Position numbers and translations under genes: made by a program | Shown: one piece after another, positions 8,779-16,320 of the stretch | How positions within the stretch are numbered: position 1 is the first letter of the stretch | How the letters are laid out: every line of letters starts with the position of its first letter | Notes under the pieces: model-generated | Told to the model about the DNA's origin: nothing | The model's input: only the letters and a program-made list of their open reading frames with translations | The model's database searches: none | NCBI GenBank assembly: GCA_026003015.1 | Contig: BPGL01000001.1 | Coordinates: forward strand, 1,132,717 to 1,196,716 | Origin: Actinomycetota bacterium | GTDB lineage: Bacteria; Actinomycetota; UBA4738; HRBIN12 | Length of the DNA: 64,000 nucleotides | Direction: 5' to 3'

Positions 8779-9528
8779 TCACAGGGCCGGGACGAACCGC
8801 TGCAGGGGGGCCACCAGGCGCGTGAACGCCCCGGTCGCGAGCAACAGGCCCAGCCCGACGAGCAGCGCGCCCGAGGCCCCGGCGATCCACCGGTAGCCGC
8901 GGCGGATCCCGCCGGCCCGCACGAGCACGGCGTCGGCTCCGAGCCCCACGAGCACGAACGGAAGACCGAGACCGGCCGAGTAGGACACGAGCAGCAGCAC
9001 CCCGCGCGCCACGCTCTCCTCGGCCGCCGCCAGCCCGAGGATCGCGGCGAGCACCGGCCCGACGCAGGGCGTCCACCCGGCCGCGAACGCCATGCCGACC
9101 GGGAAGGCCCCCCACGAGCCGATCCTCGCGCGCTCGAGCAGCGGCCGGCGCTCCGAGAGCACCCCCGCGGGCCCGCGCCCCAGCGCGTAGGCGAGCATGA
9201 GCAGCCCGACGAGCACGACGAAGCCCCCGAGGACCCAGCGCCCGACGGGCCCCCGGGTCAACGCGACGACGTTCAGCCGGGTCGCCAGGGCCCCCACCGC
9301 CGTGAAGACCGTGGTGAACCCGGCGACGAACGACAGCATCGGCACGAGCCGACGGCCGATCGGCTCCCGCTGCGGCCCGTCGGCCACGACCCGGCGGCCG
9401 GTCACGAACGAGACGTAGCCGGGCACGAGCGGCAGCACGCAGGGGCTCGCGAAGGACAGGGCGCCGGCGACGAAGGCCACGACGGGTCCCCACCAGGCGG
9501 TGACCTGTTGTGAGACCTCGGCGATCAC
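8779..9528 (-). CDS. ccdA: cytochrome c biogenesis protein CcdA (thiol transporter)
   Basis: About 249 residues and six helices, with the two reactive cysteines in SPCVLPLVPGY (helix 1) and GWTPCVGP (helix 4). CcdA carries reducing equivalents from cytoplasmic thioredoxin across the membrane to extracytoplasmic thioredoxins such as the TlpA-like protein at the left edge. A GTG at 9528 has GGGAGG five bases upstream and is preferred to an in-frame GTG at 9558. First gene of the minus-strand run toward resB and ccsB. Confidence 0.92.
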   Translation of the reverse strand: MIAEVSQQVTAWWGPVVAFVAGALSFASPCVLPLVPGYVSFVTGRRVVADGPQREPIGRRLVPMLSFVAGFTTVFTAVGALATRLNVVALTRGPVGRWVLGGFVVLVGLLMLAYALGRGPAGVLSERRPLLERARIGSWGAFPVGMAFAAGWTPCVGPVLAAILGLAAAEESVARGVLLLVSYSAGLGLPFVLVGLGADAVLVRAGGIRRGYRWIAGASGALLVGLGLLLATGAFTRLVAPLQRFVPAL

Positions 9529-9788
9529 GTGACCTCCCGCATGCGGCGGCTCGACCACCAGTCTAGGAGGGCCCCCGCTTCGAGGAAGACCCCGCTCGAC
9601 GGCCCGGCGCGCGCGATCCGAGTCGCCCGGCCCGCGAGCGAGCCGCCGGCCCGAGTTGTCTGTTCGCGGCGCGCCGAGGCATCATGGCGGTGCTCGTGCA
9701 CCTGTTCACGAGCGGGAGCGCCGGGGCGAGGTTGCTATGATGCCCCACGCCCCGGGAACCGACGGGCTGCGGACGAGCTGGGGAGCGG
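9529..9788. promoter_or_regulatory. divergent promoter region between ccdA and the bc-complex cluster
   Basis: About 260 bp with no convincing gene. On the plus strand TATGAT at 9736-9741 is a perfect sigma-A-type -10 hexamer, 47 bp before the first ATG at 9789; no good -35 hexamer is seen at 17 bp. This probably starts the bc cluster. The minus-strand promoter of ccdA must also lie here but I could not place it. Confidence 0.5.
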
Positions 9789-10202
9789 ATGAGCCAGGTC
9801 GAGAGCGCGCGGACCACGCCGAGGCGTCTGCCGGGGGCGGTCCGCGGGGAGCGGTTGAAGGCCCGGGTCGAGGCGTTCCTGAGGACGTTCGAGTGGACCT
9901 GGACCTCCGCGGTCCTGTTCTCGCTCGCGTTCGCCTTCTTCATCCTGATCTCGACCTCGGTGATCCCCTCCTTCTGGCTGTACTTCGCCGACCAGAAGCT
10001 GCGCTGGGACGGCGGCGCGCCCCAGCGCCTGCTGTTCTGGGAGATCCCGGGGTTCTGGCTCCTCGAGCTCCGCGACGCGGTCGCGATGGGGCTCGTGACG
10101 GGACCGATCATCACCGCGATCGTGGTGGCCGCCGCGCTGCAGAACTGGCGGCGCAAGCTCCGCGGACACTCCGACGTTCGACCGACCGGCGGGTACCGCT
10201 AG
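9789..10202 (+). CDS. two-helix membrane protein, first gene of bc cluster, unknown family
   Basis: 137 residues. A basic N-terminus of about 35 residues, a helix at about 40-62, a middle part rich in aromatic residues (SFWLYF, EIPGFWLLELRD), a second helix at about 98-117 and a basic tail. GGGGAG lies ahead of the ATG. I do not recognise the family. It sits 10 bp upstream of the ferredoxin gene and reads in the same direction as the cytochrome b6 gene, so it is probably a subunit, anchor or assembly factor of that complex. Confidence 0.7.
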   Translation: MSQVESARTTPRRLPGAVRGERLKARVEAFLRTFEWTWTSAVLFSLAFAFFILISTSVIPSFWLYFADQKLRWDGGAPQRLLFWEIPGFWLLELRDAVAMGLVTGPIITAIVVAAALQNWRRKLRGHSDVRPTGGYR

Positions 10203-10212
10203 GGGAGGCGCG

Positions 10213-10614
10213 ATGCCGTTCACGAAGACCGAGGTCGACATCCACGACGACTACGTCGCGGAGACGGTCGACGTCGAGTGGCTCGCCCAGGGCGTGAAGT
10301 CGCCGAAGCACCTGATGCTCGACCCCGACAACTGCATCCTGTGCCGGGCCTGCGAGGACGTGTGCCCGTGGAACTGCATCTGGATGATGTCCCCCGAGAT
10401 CGTCCGCGACGCCGAGACCCCCGCGATCGGCGCCGAGGTCGGCATGGCCACCGCCGTGTTCGTCGTCGACGACAACGCGTGCACCCGTTGCTCGGTCTGC
10501 GTCGAACGCTGCCCCACCGACACGCTGTACTATGCGCGGCTGCCGGAGGGGGCCGGAGGAGGCCGTCGCCAGATGGCCGAGGTCCCGATGTCGCAGGCCG
10601 CCGAGGCGTCGTGA
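10213..10614 (+). CDS. 2[4Fe-4S] ferredoxin in the bc-complex operon
   Basis: 133 residues with two complete cluster motifs: Cys41, 44, 47, 51 (CILCRACEDVCP) and Cys90, 93, 96, 100 (CTRCSVCVERCP), separated by about 38 residues, more than in small clostridial ferredoxins. A 35-residue N-terminal part and a short Gly-rich tail surround them. GGGGAGG precedes the ATG. A soluble or peripheral iron-sulfur carrier encoded between a membrane protein and cytochrome b6 suggests that it docks on the complex; whether it gives electrons to it or takes them is unknown. Confidence 0.9.
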   Translation: MPFTKTEVDIHDDYVAETVDVEWLAQGVKSPKHLMLDPDNCILCRACEDVCPWNCIWMMSPEIVRDAETPAIGAEVGMATAVFVVDDNACTRCSVCVERCPTDTLYYARLPEGAGGGRRQMAEVPMSQAAEAS

Positions 10615-10649
10615 GGCCGCGGTAGGGCACGGAGGGCAAAGGAGCTCGA

Positions 10650-11423
10650 GTGGCGAAGATCAAGCTCCCGTCGCCGGGCGAACTCGGCGACCGGGTCCGA
10701 GACAGCGAGGTCTGGAAGTCGATCTTCCGGCCGGGCTCGATCTTCCGCAAGGGCTACAAGGACACCTCGCGCGACCGAGCGCTCGCGACGATGAACAACG
10801 TCCTGTACCACCTGCACCCGACGAAGGTGAAGCGCCACGGGCTGAAGCTGACCTACACCTTCTGCCTGGGCGGGATCTCGTTCTTCCTGTTCATCGTCCT
10901 GACGGTCACCGGGATCTTCCTGATGTTCTTCTACCGGCCGATGGCCGACGTCGGCGGCGCCCAGGCGTTCACCGACATGCAGAACATCCGCACCTCGGTC
11001 TTCTTCGGAGACCTCGTGCGCAACATCCACCGGTGGGGAGCGCACCTCATGGTGCTGTCGGTGACGCTCCACATGGGGCGCGTCTTCTACACCGGCGCCT
11101 ACAAGCCGCCGCGGGAGTTCAACTGGGTCGTCGGGGTGATCCTGCTGTTCCTCACGCTGGGGCTGTCGTTCACCGGCTACCTGCTGCCGTGGGACCAGCT
11201 CGCGATCTGGGCCGTGACGGTCGGAACGAACCTCGCCGCCTACTCCCCCTTCATCGCGAAGCAGGCGAACTTCCTGCTGCTCGGCGGGGCCGTGGTCTCC
11301 CCGGACACCCTGCTCCGCTGGTACGTCCTGCACGTGCTCGCGCTTCCCTTCGTGCTCGTGCTGTTCCTCGCGGTCCACTTCTGGCGGATCCGCAAGGACG
11401 GCGGGATCTCGGGTCCGCTGTAG
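10650..11423 (+). CDS. cytochrome b6-type quinol oxidoreductase subunit (N-terminal half of cytochrome b)
   Basis: 257 residues, four helices. Haem ligands are His127/His141 in the second helix (14 apart) and His228/His243 in the fourth (15 apart); the 15-residue step is the b6 spacing, bc1 cytochromes b have 14. Cys72 in FCLGG sits where b6 proteins have the Cys that holds haem ci (family knowledge, Cys35 of cytochrome b6). The GTG at 10650 follows AAAGGAG. It binds quinol/quinone with the subunit IV encoded next and passes electrons to the Rieske protein and across to the inner quinone site. Confidence 0.93.
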   Translation: MAKIKLPSPGELGDRVRDSEVWKSIFRPGSIFRKGYKDTSRDRALATMNNVLYHLHPTKVKRHGLKLTYTFCLGGISFFLFIVLTVTGIFLMFFYRPMADVGGAQAFTDMQNIRTSVFFGDLVRNIHRWGAHLMVLSVTLHMGRVFYTGAYKPPREFNWVVGVILLFLTLGLSFTGYLLPWDQLAIWAVTVGTNLAAYSPFIAKQANFLLLGGAVVSPDTLLRWYVLHVLALPFVLVLFLAVHFWRIRKDGGISGPL

Positions 11424-11435
11424 GAGGAGGAGGCC

Positions 11436-12278
11436 ATGCCGCGCGACGACGTCCCCCTCGACCAAGCGACCTTCGACCGGGTCCTGGCCGAGGAGCTCGC
11501 GAAGGGCACCGACCGACGCGTGGCCGAGGGCCGGGCCCGATCGGCGGCGGTCCGCGCCCATCGCGCTGCCAACCCCGACGCCCACGCCGAGGCCGCACCG
11601 GCTCCCGCCGCCGGAACCGCACCCGCCGCGGCGGCCGCCGCACCCGCGGCAGCACCGGCCGCGAAGCCGGCGCCCGCGCCGCCCGCGGTGGCCGCGGGCG
11701 TCGCCGTGGCCGCGCCGCTCACCGTCCCCCAGCGCGAGGCGCCGCTTCCCACCGGCAACCTCCCGACCCCGAAGAAGGGCGCGCCCGACAAGCACCGGCT
11801 GCTCGCGATCGTGCCGCCCGAGGGGATCATGCGCGTCGAGCGCGAGCAGGGCGACCGGGTCCACACCTGGCCGCACCTGCTCATCGAGGAGTTCATCGCC
11901 GCGCTCATCGTGTTCGCCGGGCTCGTCGTGTTCTCGACGTTCATCAACGCGCCGCTGCGCGAGGTGGCGAACCCGAACCTGACGCCGAACCCGTCGAAGG
12001 CGCCGTGGTACTTCCTCGGGCTGCAGGAGCTGCTGCGGTACTTCCACCCCATGATCGCGGGGATCACGATCCCGACGTTCATCCTCGTCGGCCTGGCCGC
12101 GGTCCCCTACGTCGACCGCAACCCCAGCGTGAAGCCCGGCGATCGCAAGGTCGCGATCACGCTGTTCACGATCCTGTTCATGTTCGGCTCGGTGCTCACG
12201 ATCATCGGCTCGTTCTTCCGCGGCCCCGGGTACAACTGGGTCTGGCCGTGGGCCCAGGGGGTGTTCTTCGAGCTGTGA
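11436..12278 (+). CDS. subunit IV-like C-terminal half of cytochrome b with Ala/Pro-rich extension
   Basis: 280 residues. The first 130 or so are hydrophilic: a short helical start, then a low-complexity Ala/Pro run (about residues 45-95), then KHRLLAIVPPEG. The rest carries three helices and the quinol-site motif as APWYFLGLQELL, where PEWY is usual in bc1 and b6f proteins; the Glu is replaced. It completes the Qo site of the complex with the b6-like protein. Starts 12 bp after that gene and overlaps the Rieske gene by four bases (GTGA). The extension is unlike plant or cyanobacterial subunit IV. Confidence 0.88.
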   Translation: MPRDDVPLDQATFDRVLAEELAKGTDRRVAEGRARSAAVRAHRAANPDAHAEAAPAPAAGTAPAAAAAAPAAAPAAKPAPAPPAVAAGVAVAAPLTVPQREAPLPTGNLPTPKKGAPDKHRLLAIVPPEGIMRVEREQGDRVHTWPHLLIEEFIAALIVFAGLVVFSTFINAPLREVANPNLTPNPSKAPWYFLGLQELLRYFHPMIAGITIPTFILVGLAAVPYVDRNPSVKPGDRKVAITLFTILFMFGSVLTIIGSFFRGPGYNWVWPWAQGVFFEL

Positions 12279-12988
12279 GCGTCCTCGCGGCGTTGTCGGG
12301 AGCCACCGTCGCGGCCCTCGCCGTCCTCGTCGCGCTCAACCTGTTCGCGCTCGTGTTCGGCCTGTCGTTCCTGCGGGCGAGCCGGGCCGCGAAGGCCGCC
12401 CAGCGCGGCGCGCCGCCCGCGCCGGCCGCCGGCGCGATCACCCGCCGCGATTTCTTCCGGGGCTCCCTGCTCAGCTCCCTCCTCGTCTTCGGCGCCGAGT
12501 TCGGCGCCGGCACCCTCGCGTTCCTCTGGCCGAACCTGCGGGGCGGTTTCGGCGCCACGATCCCGGCGGGCACGGTCGAGGACATCAAGAGCGAGATCCG
12601 CGACACCGGCCAGCCCGTGTACGTGGGCACCGGGCGCTTCTACATCGTCCCCTACGAGGGGACCCCGACGGAGGACGTCGACTACGTCGCGGCCGGGCTC
12701 GCCGCCGAGGGCCTGATGGCCCTGTACCAGAAGTGCGTGCACCTCGGATGCCGGGTGCCGTTCTGCGCGAGCTCGAAGTGGTTCGAGTGTCCCTGCCACG
12801 GCTCGAAGTACAACGAAGCCGGTGAGTACCAGCTCGGCCCGGCGCCGCGAGGGATGGACCGCTTCCGGGTCTCGGTCGCCGACGGCGTGTTCCTCGTCGA
12901 CACCTCGGTCCCCGTCCTCGGCCCGCCCCGCGGCATCGACACGATCCAGCAGCCGCCGCAGGGCCCCTTCTGCGTCGCGACGGGGTAG
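12275..12988 (+). CDS. qcrA: Rieske iron-sulfur protein of the quinol oxidoreductase
   Basis: 237 residues. One helix at about 5-33, then a twin-arginine stretch (TRRDFFRG, residues 57-64) before a second helix, then the Rieske domain. Cluster ligands are Cys154/His156 and Cys172/His175, with Cys159 and Cys174 in position for the stabilising disulfide. It accepts the first electron of quinol oxidation and hands it to the cytochrome c encoded next. The GTG start is fixed by the GTGA overlap with the preceding gene. Confidence 0.93.
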   Translation: MSVLAALSGATVAALAVLVALNLFALVFGLSFLRASRAAKAAQRGAPPAPAAGAITRRDFFRGSLLSSLLVFGAEFGAGTLAFLWPNLRGGFGATIPAGTVEDIKSEIRDTGQPVYVGTGRFYIVPYEGTPTEDVDYVAAGLAAEGLMALYQKCVHLGCRVPFCASSKWFECPCHGSKYNEAGEYQLGPAPRGMDRFRVSVADGVFLVDTSVPVLGPPRGIDTIQQPPQGPFCVATG

Positions 12989-12996
12989 GAGGAACG

Positions 12997-13710
12997 ATGC
13001 TCGCGCAGACGAACCTGATCGGGGTGGCGATCATCGCGCTGGGTGGGCTGCTCGTCCTCACCTCGATCGGCGTCCTGGTGCTCCGCAACCGCGCGCTCGG
13101 GCGCGGTCCCGACATCCCCTCGGCGATGCGGCCGGGACCCTCCGACGCCGCGCTGGAGACGCCGCTGCTGCACAAGCTGCAGGGCTGGGGCGTGCTGCTC
13201 GTGGCCTTCTTCGTCGTGTGGTTCCCGATGACCTGGCTCCTGGAGCCCTCGCGCAACGTCTCGCAGGAGGAGGAGTTCCGCCGGCTCGCCCTCGAGCGCG
13301 GCCGCCTGGCCGTGCAGCCGTTCTCCGAGGAGAACCAGCTGGGCGTCGGGTGCGTCCGCTGCCACGGCCCGGAGCTTCGGGGCGGGGTGATCCAGGCCGG
13401 CGAGGGCTACGCCTTCCCGCCGAACCTCACGACGATCTGCGAGGGGAACCTCAACGGGGCCCATCCGCAGATCGCGACCGTCGAGGACATCTACCAGGTG
13501 ATCGAGCAGGGACGCGGGCAGATGCCGTCCTGGAGCATCCGCTACCAGGGGGCGCTCACCGACCAGCAGATCAACGACATCGTCGTGTACCTGATCGACC
13601 TGAGCTCCCAGAACGTCCCGTTCGAGAACAACATCTGCCTGAACCCCGACGCGGCCGAGCGCGCGGTGGAGCTCGCCCGGCAGAACGGCACCGTCCTGGA
13701 GCGGCCCTGA
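12997..13710 (+). CDS. membrane-anchored monohaem cytochrome c of the bc cluster
   Basis: 237 residues: a helix at about 8-28, a second at about 63-82, then one cytochrome c domain with C119-VRC-H123 and a probable axial Met in RGQMPSW. It plays the part of cytochrome c1 or f, taking electrons from the Rieske protein and passing them to the haem domain of CtaC. Mainstream actinobacteria use a dihaem QcrC; this protein has one haem. AGGAGG-like site before the ATG, eight bp after the Rieske stop. Confidence 0.9.
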   Translation: MLAQTNLIGVAIIALGGLLVLTSIGVLVLRNRALGRGPDIPSAMRPGPSDAALETPLLHKLQGWGVLLVAFFVVWFPMTWLLEPSRNVSQEEEFRRLALERGRLAVQPFSEENQLGVGCVRCHGPELRGGVIQAGEGYAFPPNLTTICEGNLNGAHPQIATVEDIYQVIEQGRGQMPSWSIRYQGALTDQQINDIVVYLIDLSSQNVPFENNICLNPDAAERAVELARQNGTVLERP

Positions 13711-14462
13711 TGGAGGAAGCCCGCGCCTGCCTCGGGTTCGCGATCGAGTGCGAGACGCTGTGGAAGGGCGCCGGCGTCGTCCTCGCAGGCTTCGTGCTGT
13801 TCGTGGGGTCGGTCTACGTCCTGCTCGCGGCGGTGTTCGGGCGGTGGATGGGCTACCTCGTGCTCATGGTCGGCTTCTCGGGATGGATGATCCTGCAGTC
13901 GGCCCTGTGGCTGTTCGGGTTCTGGTCGCAGGGCCCGGAGACCCCGACGAACCTCGGCCCGCGCGGGGCTGAGCCCGCCTGGCTCGTCCTGGACGCGGGG
14001 CTTCGGGCCGGCAGCGACCGCTACGACCTGTTCGAGCGCTATCCCGGCGACCCGTGGCGCGAGCCGACCGGGGAGACCGAGGAGGAGGCGGCGGACCTGC
14101 AGTCCGTGCAGGGGGCGGCCACGTCGTTCCTCGCCGAGGAGGCGAACCGCGAGCTCGGCCTGGAGCCCGAGTCGGCCGAGGCGGTCACACCGACCCAGTT
14201 CACGGTCGACACGATCCGGTTCGCGACCGCGCCGGACGGAACGAGGCTGGCCGTCGTCCAGGCCCACTTCAGCGGCGGCGGCCCGCTCACGACCCTGTCG
14301 ATGTACCACGACGAGGGCAGCGTCCCCCGGTACTCGTACATGTTCCTGGCCGGGTCGGTGCTGCTGTTCGCCGTGCACGTCCCGCTGCTCGACCGGGCCG
14401 AGCGGAGCCGGCGGGAGTTCCTGACGGGGGGCGGCGCGCCGCCCTGGTACGGCCCGGCCTAG
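13710..14462 (+). CDS. three-helix membrane protein of the bc cluster, unknown family
   Basis: 250 residues. Two helices near the N-terminus (about 20-45 and 48-70, the second ending WLFGFW), a hydrophilic domain of about 130 residues with many acidic residues, and one helix near the C-terminus (SYMFLAGSVLLFAVHVPLL). The ATG overlaps the cytochrome c stop by one base (TGATG), so it is translated with it. I do not recognise a family. The co-translation argues for a structural or assembly role in the same complex. Confidence 0.72.
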   Translation: MEEARACLGFAIECETLWKGAGVVLAGFVLFVGSVYVLLAAVFGRWMGYLVLMVGFSGWMILQSALWLFGFWSQGPETPTNLGPRGAEPAWLVLDAGLRAGSDRYDLFERYPGDPWREPTGETEEEAADLQSVQGAATSFLAEEANRELGLEPESAEAVTPTQFTVDTIRFATAPDGTRLAVVQAHFSGGGPLTTLSMYHDEGSVPRYSYMFLAGSVLLFAVHVPLLDRAERSRREFLTGGGAPPWYGPA

Positions 14463-14492
14463 CGACCGGCCGCGCGAGGAGGAGGACCCAGC

Positions 14493-14606
14493 GTGATCGC
14501 GAGCCTCGAGCTCCCGCTCCTGGAGCAGGGCAGCGTCCAGTTCATGCTGTTCACGGCCATGATCGTGGCCGTGTGCGCCCTGCTGTGGGTCACGATCTCG
14601 AAGTAG
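14493..14606 (+). CDS. 37-residue single-helix membrane peptide, last gene of bc cluster
   Basis: GTG start with AGGAGGAGG seven bases upstream, 30 bp after the previous stop. The product has a short acidic start (LEQGS) and one helix of about 20 residues (FMLFTAMIVAVCALLWV) ending in ISK. Its size and single helix recall the tiny PetL/PetN/PetG subunits of b6f complexes, but sequence identity to them is not claimed. Its end overlaps the end of rex on the other strand by 17 bp. Confidence 0.6.
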   Translation: MIASLELPLLEQGSVQFMLFTAMIVAVCALLWVTISK

Positions 14607-15384
14607 CCGCGCTCGGCGGGGCCTCGTCGGGCGTCGACGCCGCCGAGACCCGCGCGGCCGGGGCGCGCACGGGCGCGCCGGCGGTGCCCCGCTGCTCGTA
14701 GTAGGCGAGGATCTGCAGCTCGATCGCGAGGTCGACCTTGCGCAGCCGCACGCCGTCGGGGACGCTCACGACGGCCGGAGCGAAGTTCAGGATGGACCGG
14801 ATCCCCGAGGCGACCATGCGGTCGACGACCTCCTGGGCCGCGTCGGCGGGCGTGGCCACCACCCCGATCGTCGCGCCGCGCTCGCGCACGAGCGCCGCGA
14901 GCTCCTCGACCGGGCGGACCTCGATGCCGGCCACGCGCTCCCCCACCTTCCCGGGATCGGCGTCGACGAGCGCGACGACGCGGAACCCGCGCTCGCCGAA
15001 CCCTCGGTAGTTCGCGAGCGCGTGGCCGAGGTTGCCGATCCCCGCGATGAGGATCCCCCACTCCTGGGTCAGGCCGAGCTCCCGGCGGATCCGGTGGATC
15101 AGCTGGGCGACGTCGTAGCCGACCCCACGCGTTCCGAACGAGCCGAGCCACGACAGGTCCTTGCGAACCTTCGCCGAGGTGACCCCCGCGCCGTCGGCGA
15201 GCTCGTCGGAGCTCACCGTGGTCCGGCCGGCCGCCGCCAGGCCGACGAGCGTGCGCAGGTACACGGAGAGCCGTCCGACCGTGGCCTCCGGAACGCCGCC
15301 GCGCCCCACCCGCCGCTCAGACCCGTGCCGACGCCGGCCGTTGCCGGCGTCGGGCGAAGCGGCCGTCTCGTCGCGCCCGTCCAC
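14590..15384 (-). CDS. rex: redox-sensing transcriptional repressor Rex
   Basis: 264 residues. N-terminal winged helix starting PEATVGRLSVYLR, DNA-recognition part VTSAKVRKDLS..GSFGTRGVGY, then a Rossmann NAD(H) domain with GIGNLGHAL, and a C-terminal domain-swap helix. An extra 30-residue Gly/Arg-rich head and an Ala/Pro-rich tail flank the core. Rex senses the NADH/NAD ratio and commonly represses respiratory genes, which fits its convergent position beside the bc complex. GTG start; no better start precedes PEATV. Confidence 0.93.
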   Translation of the reverse strand: MDGRDETAASPDAGNGRRRHGSERRVGRGGVPEATVGRLSVYLRTLVGLAAAGRTTVSSDELADGAGVTSAKVRKDLSWLGSFGTRGVGYDVAQLIHRIRRELGLTQEWGILIAGIGNLGHALANYRGFGERGFRVVALVDADPGKVGERVAGIEVRPVEELAALVRERGATIGVVATPADAAQEVVDRMVASGIRSILNFAPAVVSVPDGVRLRKVDLAIELQILAYYEQRGTAGAPVRAPAARVSAASTPDEAPPSAATSRS

Positions 15385-15414
15385 CGCCGCCAGCCTACCT
15401 GCCGCGGCCCCCGC

Positions 15415-15648
15415 TCAGCCGAGGAGGGCCTCGAGGGCGGCGGCGTCCACCTCGACCTCGAAGCGCTCCTCGCCGTCGACGGTCACCACCGGGACCCGCA
15501 GGCCGTAGGCGAGCTCGAGCGCCTCGTCGCCCTCGATCGAGACCTCCTCGAAGGCGAAGGCGCGGCGGGCCCGCACGGCCCGGATCCGCTCCCTGGCAAC
15601 GTCGCACAGGTGGCAGCCGGGGCGCGAGTAGAGCACGACGCGACGCAC
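15415..15648 (-). CDS. glutaredoxin-like thioredoxin-fold protein
   Basis: 77 residues with the redox motif CHLC (SRPGCHLCD) at residues 12-15 and the cis-Pro in RVPVV, the compact form of the DUF836/glutaredoxin-like family. GTG at 15648. Such proteins are thought to reduce disulfides in the cytoplasm; the partner is unknown. It ends 30 bp before the rex start and may be co-transcribed with it. Confidence 0.8.
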   Translation of the reverse strand: MRRVVLYSRPGCHLCDVARERIRAVRARRAFAFEEVSIEGDEALELAYGLRVPVVTVDGEERFEVEVDAAALEALLG

Positions 15649-15708
15649 CGCGCGGCATCCTAGCGAGGGGGGCCGACGCCGGCCCGCCGGCCTGGGAGGA
15701 TACGGGCG

Positions 15709-16320
15709 ATGGACGACCTCGCGCTGCACGCGCGCGTCCAGGCCGGGGACCCGTCGGCGCTCGAAGAGCTCTACGGCCGCTACGCGCCCTCCGCCTTCGG
15801 TCTGGCCCTCCGCGTCACCGGCGACGCGACCCTCGCGCAGGACGTCGTCCAGGACGCCTTCTTGGCGCTGTGGGACCGGCCGCGGGCCTTCGACCCCGAT
15901 CGGGGGCCGCTGCGGACCTGGCTGCTCGCGCTCGTGCACCATCGGGCGGTCGACGCGGTGCGCCGCGAGGCGCGCCTTCGCGAGCGGGCGACGCGGGCGG
16001 CGAACCTCGAGCCCCCCGCCGTCGAAGACCCTGCGGACGAGGTCGTGGAGGACGCCGACCTCGCCGAACGACGCCGGCGGGTCCGCGAGGCCCTCGCCGG
16101 GCTACCGGCCGACCAGCGACGGGTGATCGAGATGGCCTACTTCGACGGCAAGACGCAGCCCGAGATCGCCTCCGAGCTCAAGATCCCCCTCGGCACGGTC
16201 AAGACGCGCACGTTCGCCGCGATGCGTCGGCTCCGCGCGGCGATGGAGGGCCCCGCTCGAGCCGAGGTCGCATCGGACGGCCGGGCGGGCGGGCGGGCGG
16301 GCGGATGGGAGGACGCGTGA
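15709..16320 (+). CDS. ECF-family RNA polymerase sigma factor
   Basis: 203 residues. Region 2 includes ALRVTGDATLAQDVVQDAFLALW and the DNA-melting stretch; region 4 has LPADQRRVIEMAYFDGKTQPEIA followed by an HTH (IPLGTVKTRTFAAMRRLR). The tail is Gly/Ala-rich. GGGAGGA lies before the ATG. It is translationally coupled by GTGA to the membrane-spanning anti-sigma factor behind it, so it is presumably held inactive until that protein is inactivated. Resembles the SigK/RskA type. Confidence 0.92.
   Translation: MDDLALHARVQAGDPSALEELYGRYAPSAFGLALRVTGDATLAQDVVQDAFLALWDRPRAFDPDRGPLRTWLLALVHHRAVDAVRREARLRERATRAANLEPPAVEDPADEVVEDADLAERRRRVREALAGLPADQRRVIEMAYFDGKTQPEIASELKIPLGTVKTRTFAAMRRLRAAMEGPARAEVASDGRAGGRAGGWEDA

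Noticed and set aside
9500-9760. Possible Rex operator before the bc operon (TTGTGAG near 9508, TTCAC near 9705)
   Set aside because: Only single half-sites are present; no palindrome of the TTGTGAA-n4-TTCACAA kind.
10532-12988. An 818-codon frame that could suggest a fusion ending in the Rieske protein
   Set aside because: The first 580 codons cover the b6 and subunit IV genes in the wrong frame; only the part after the GTG at 12275 is Rieske.
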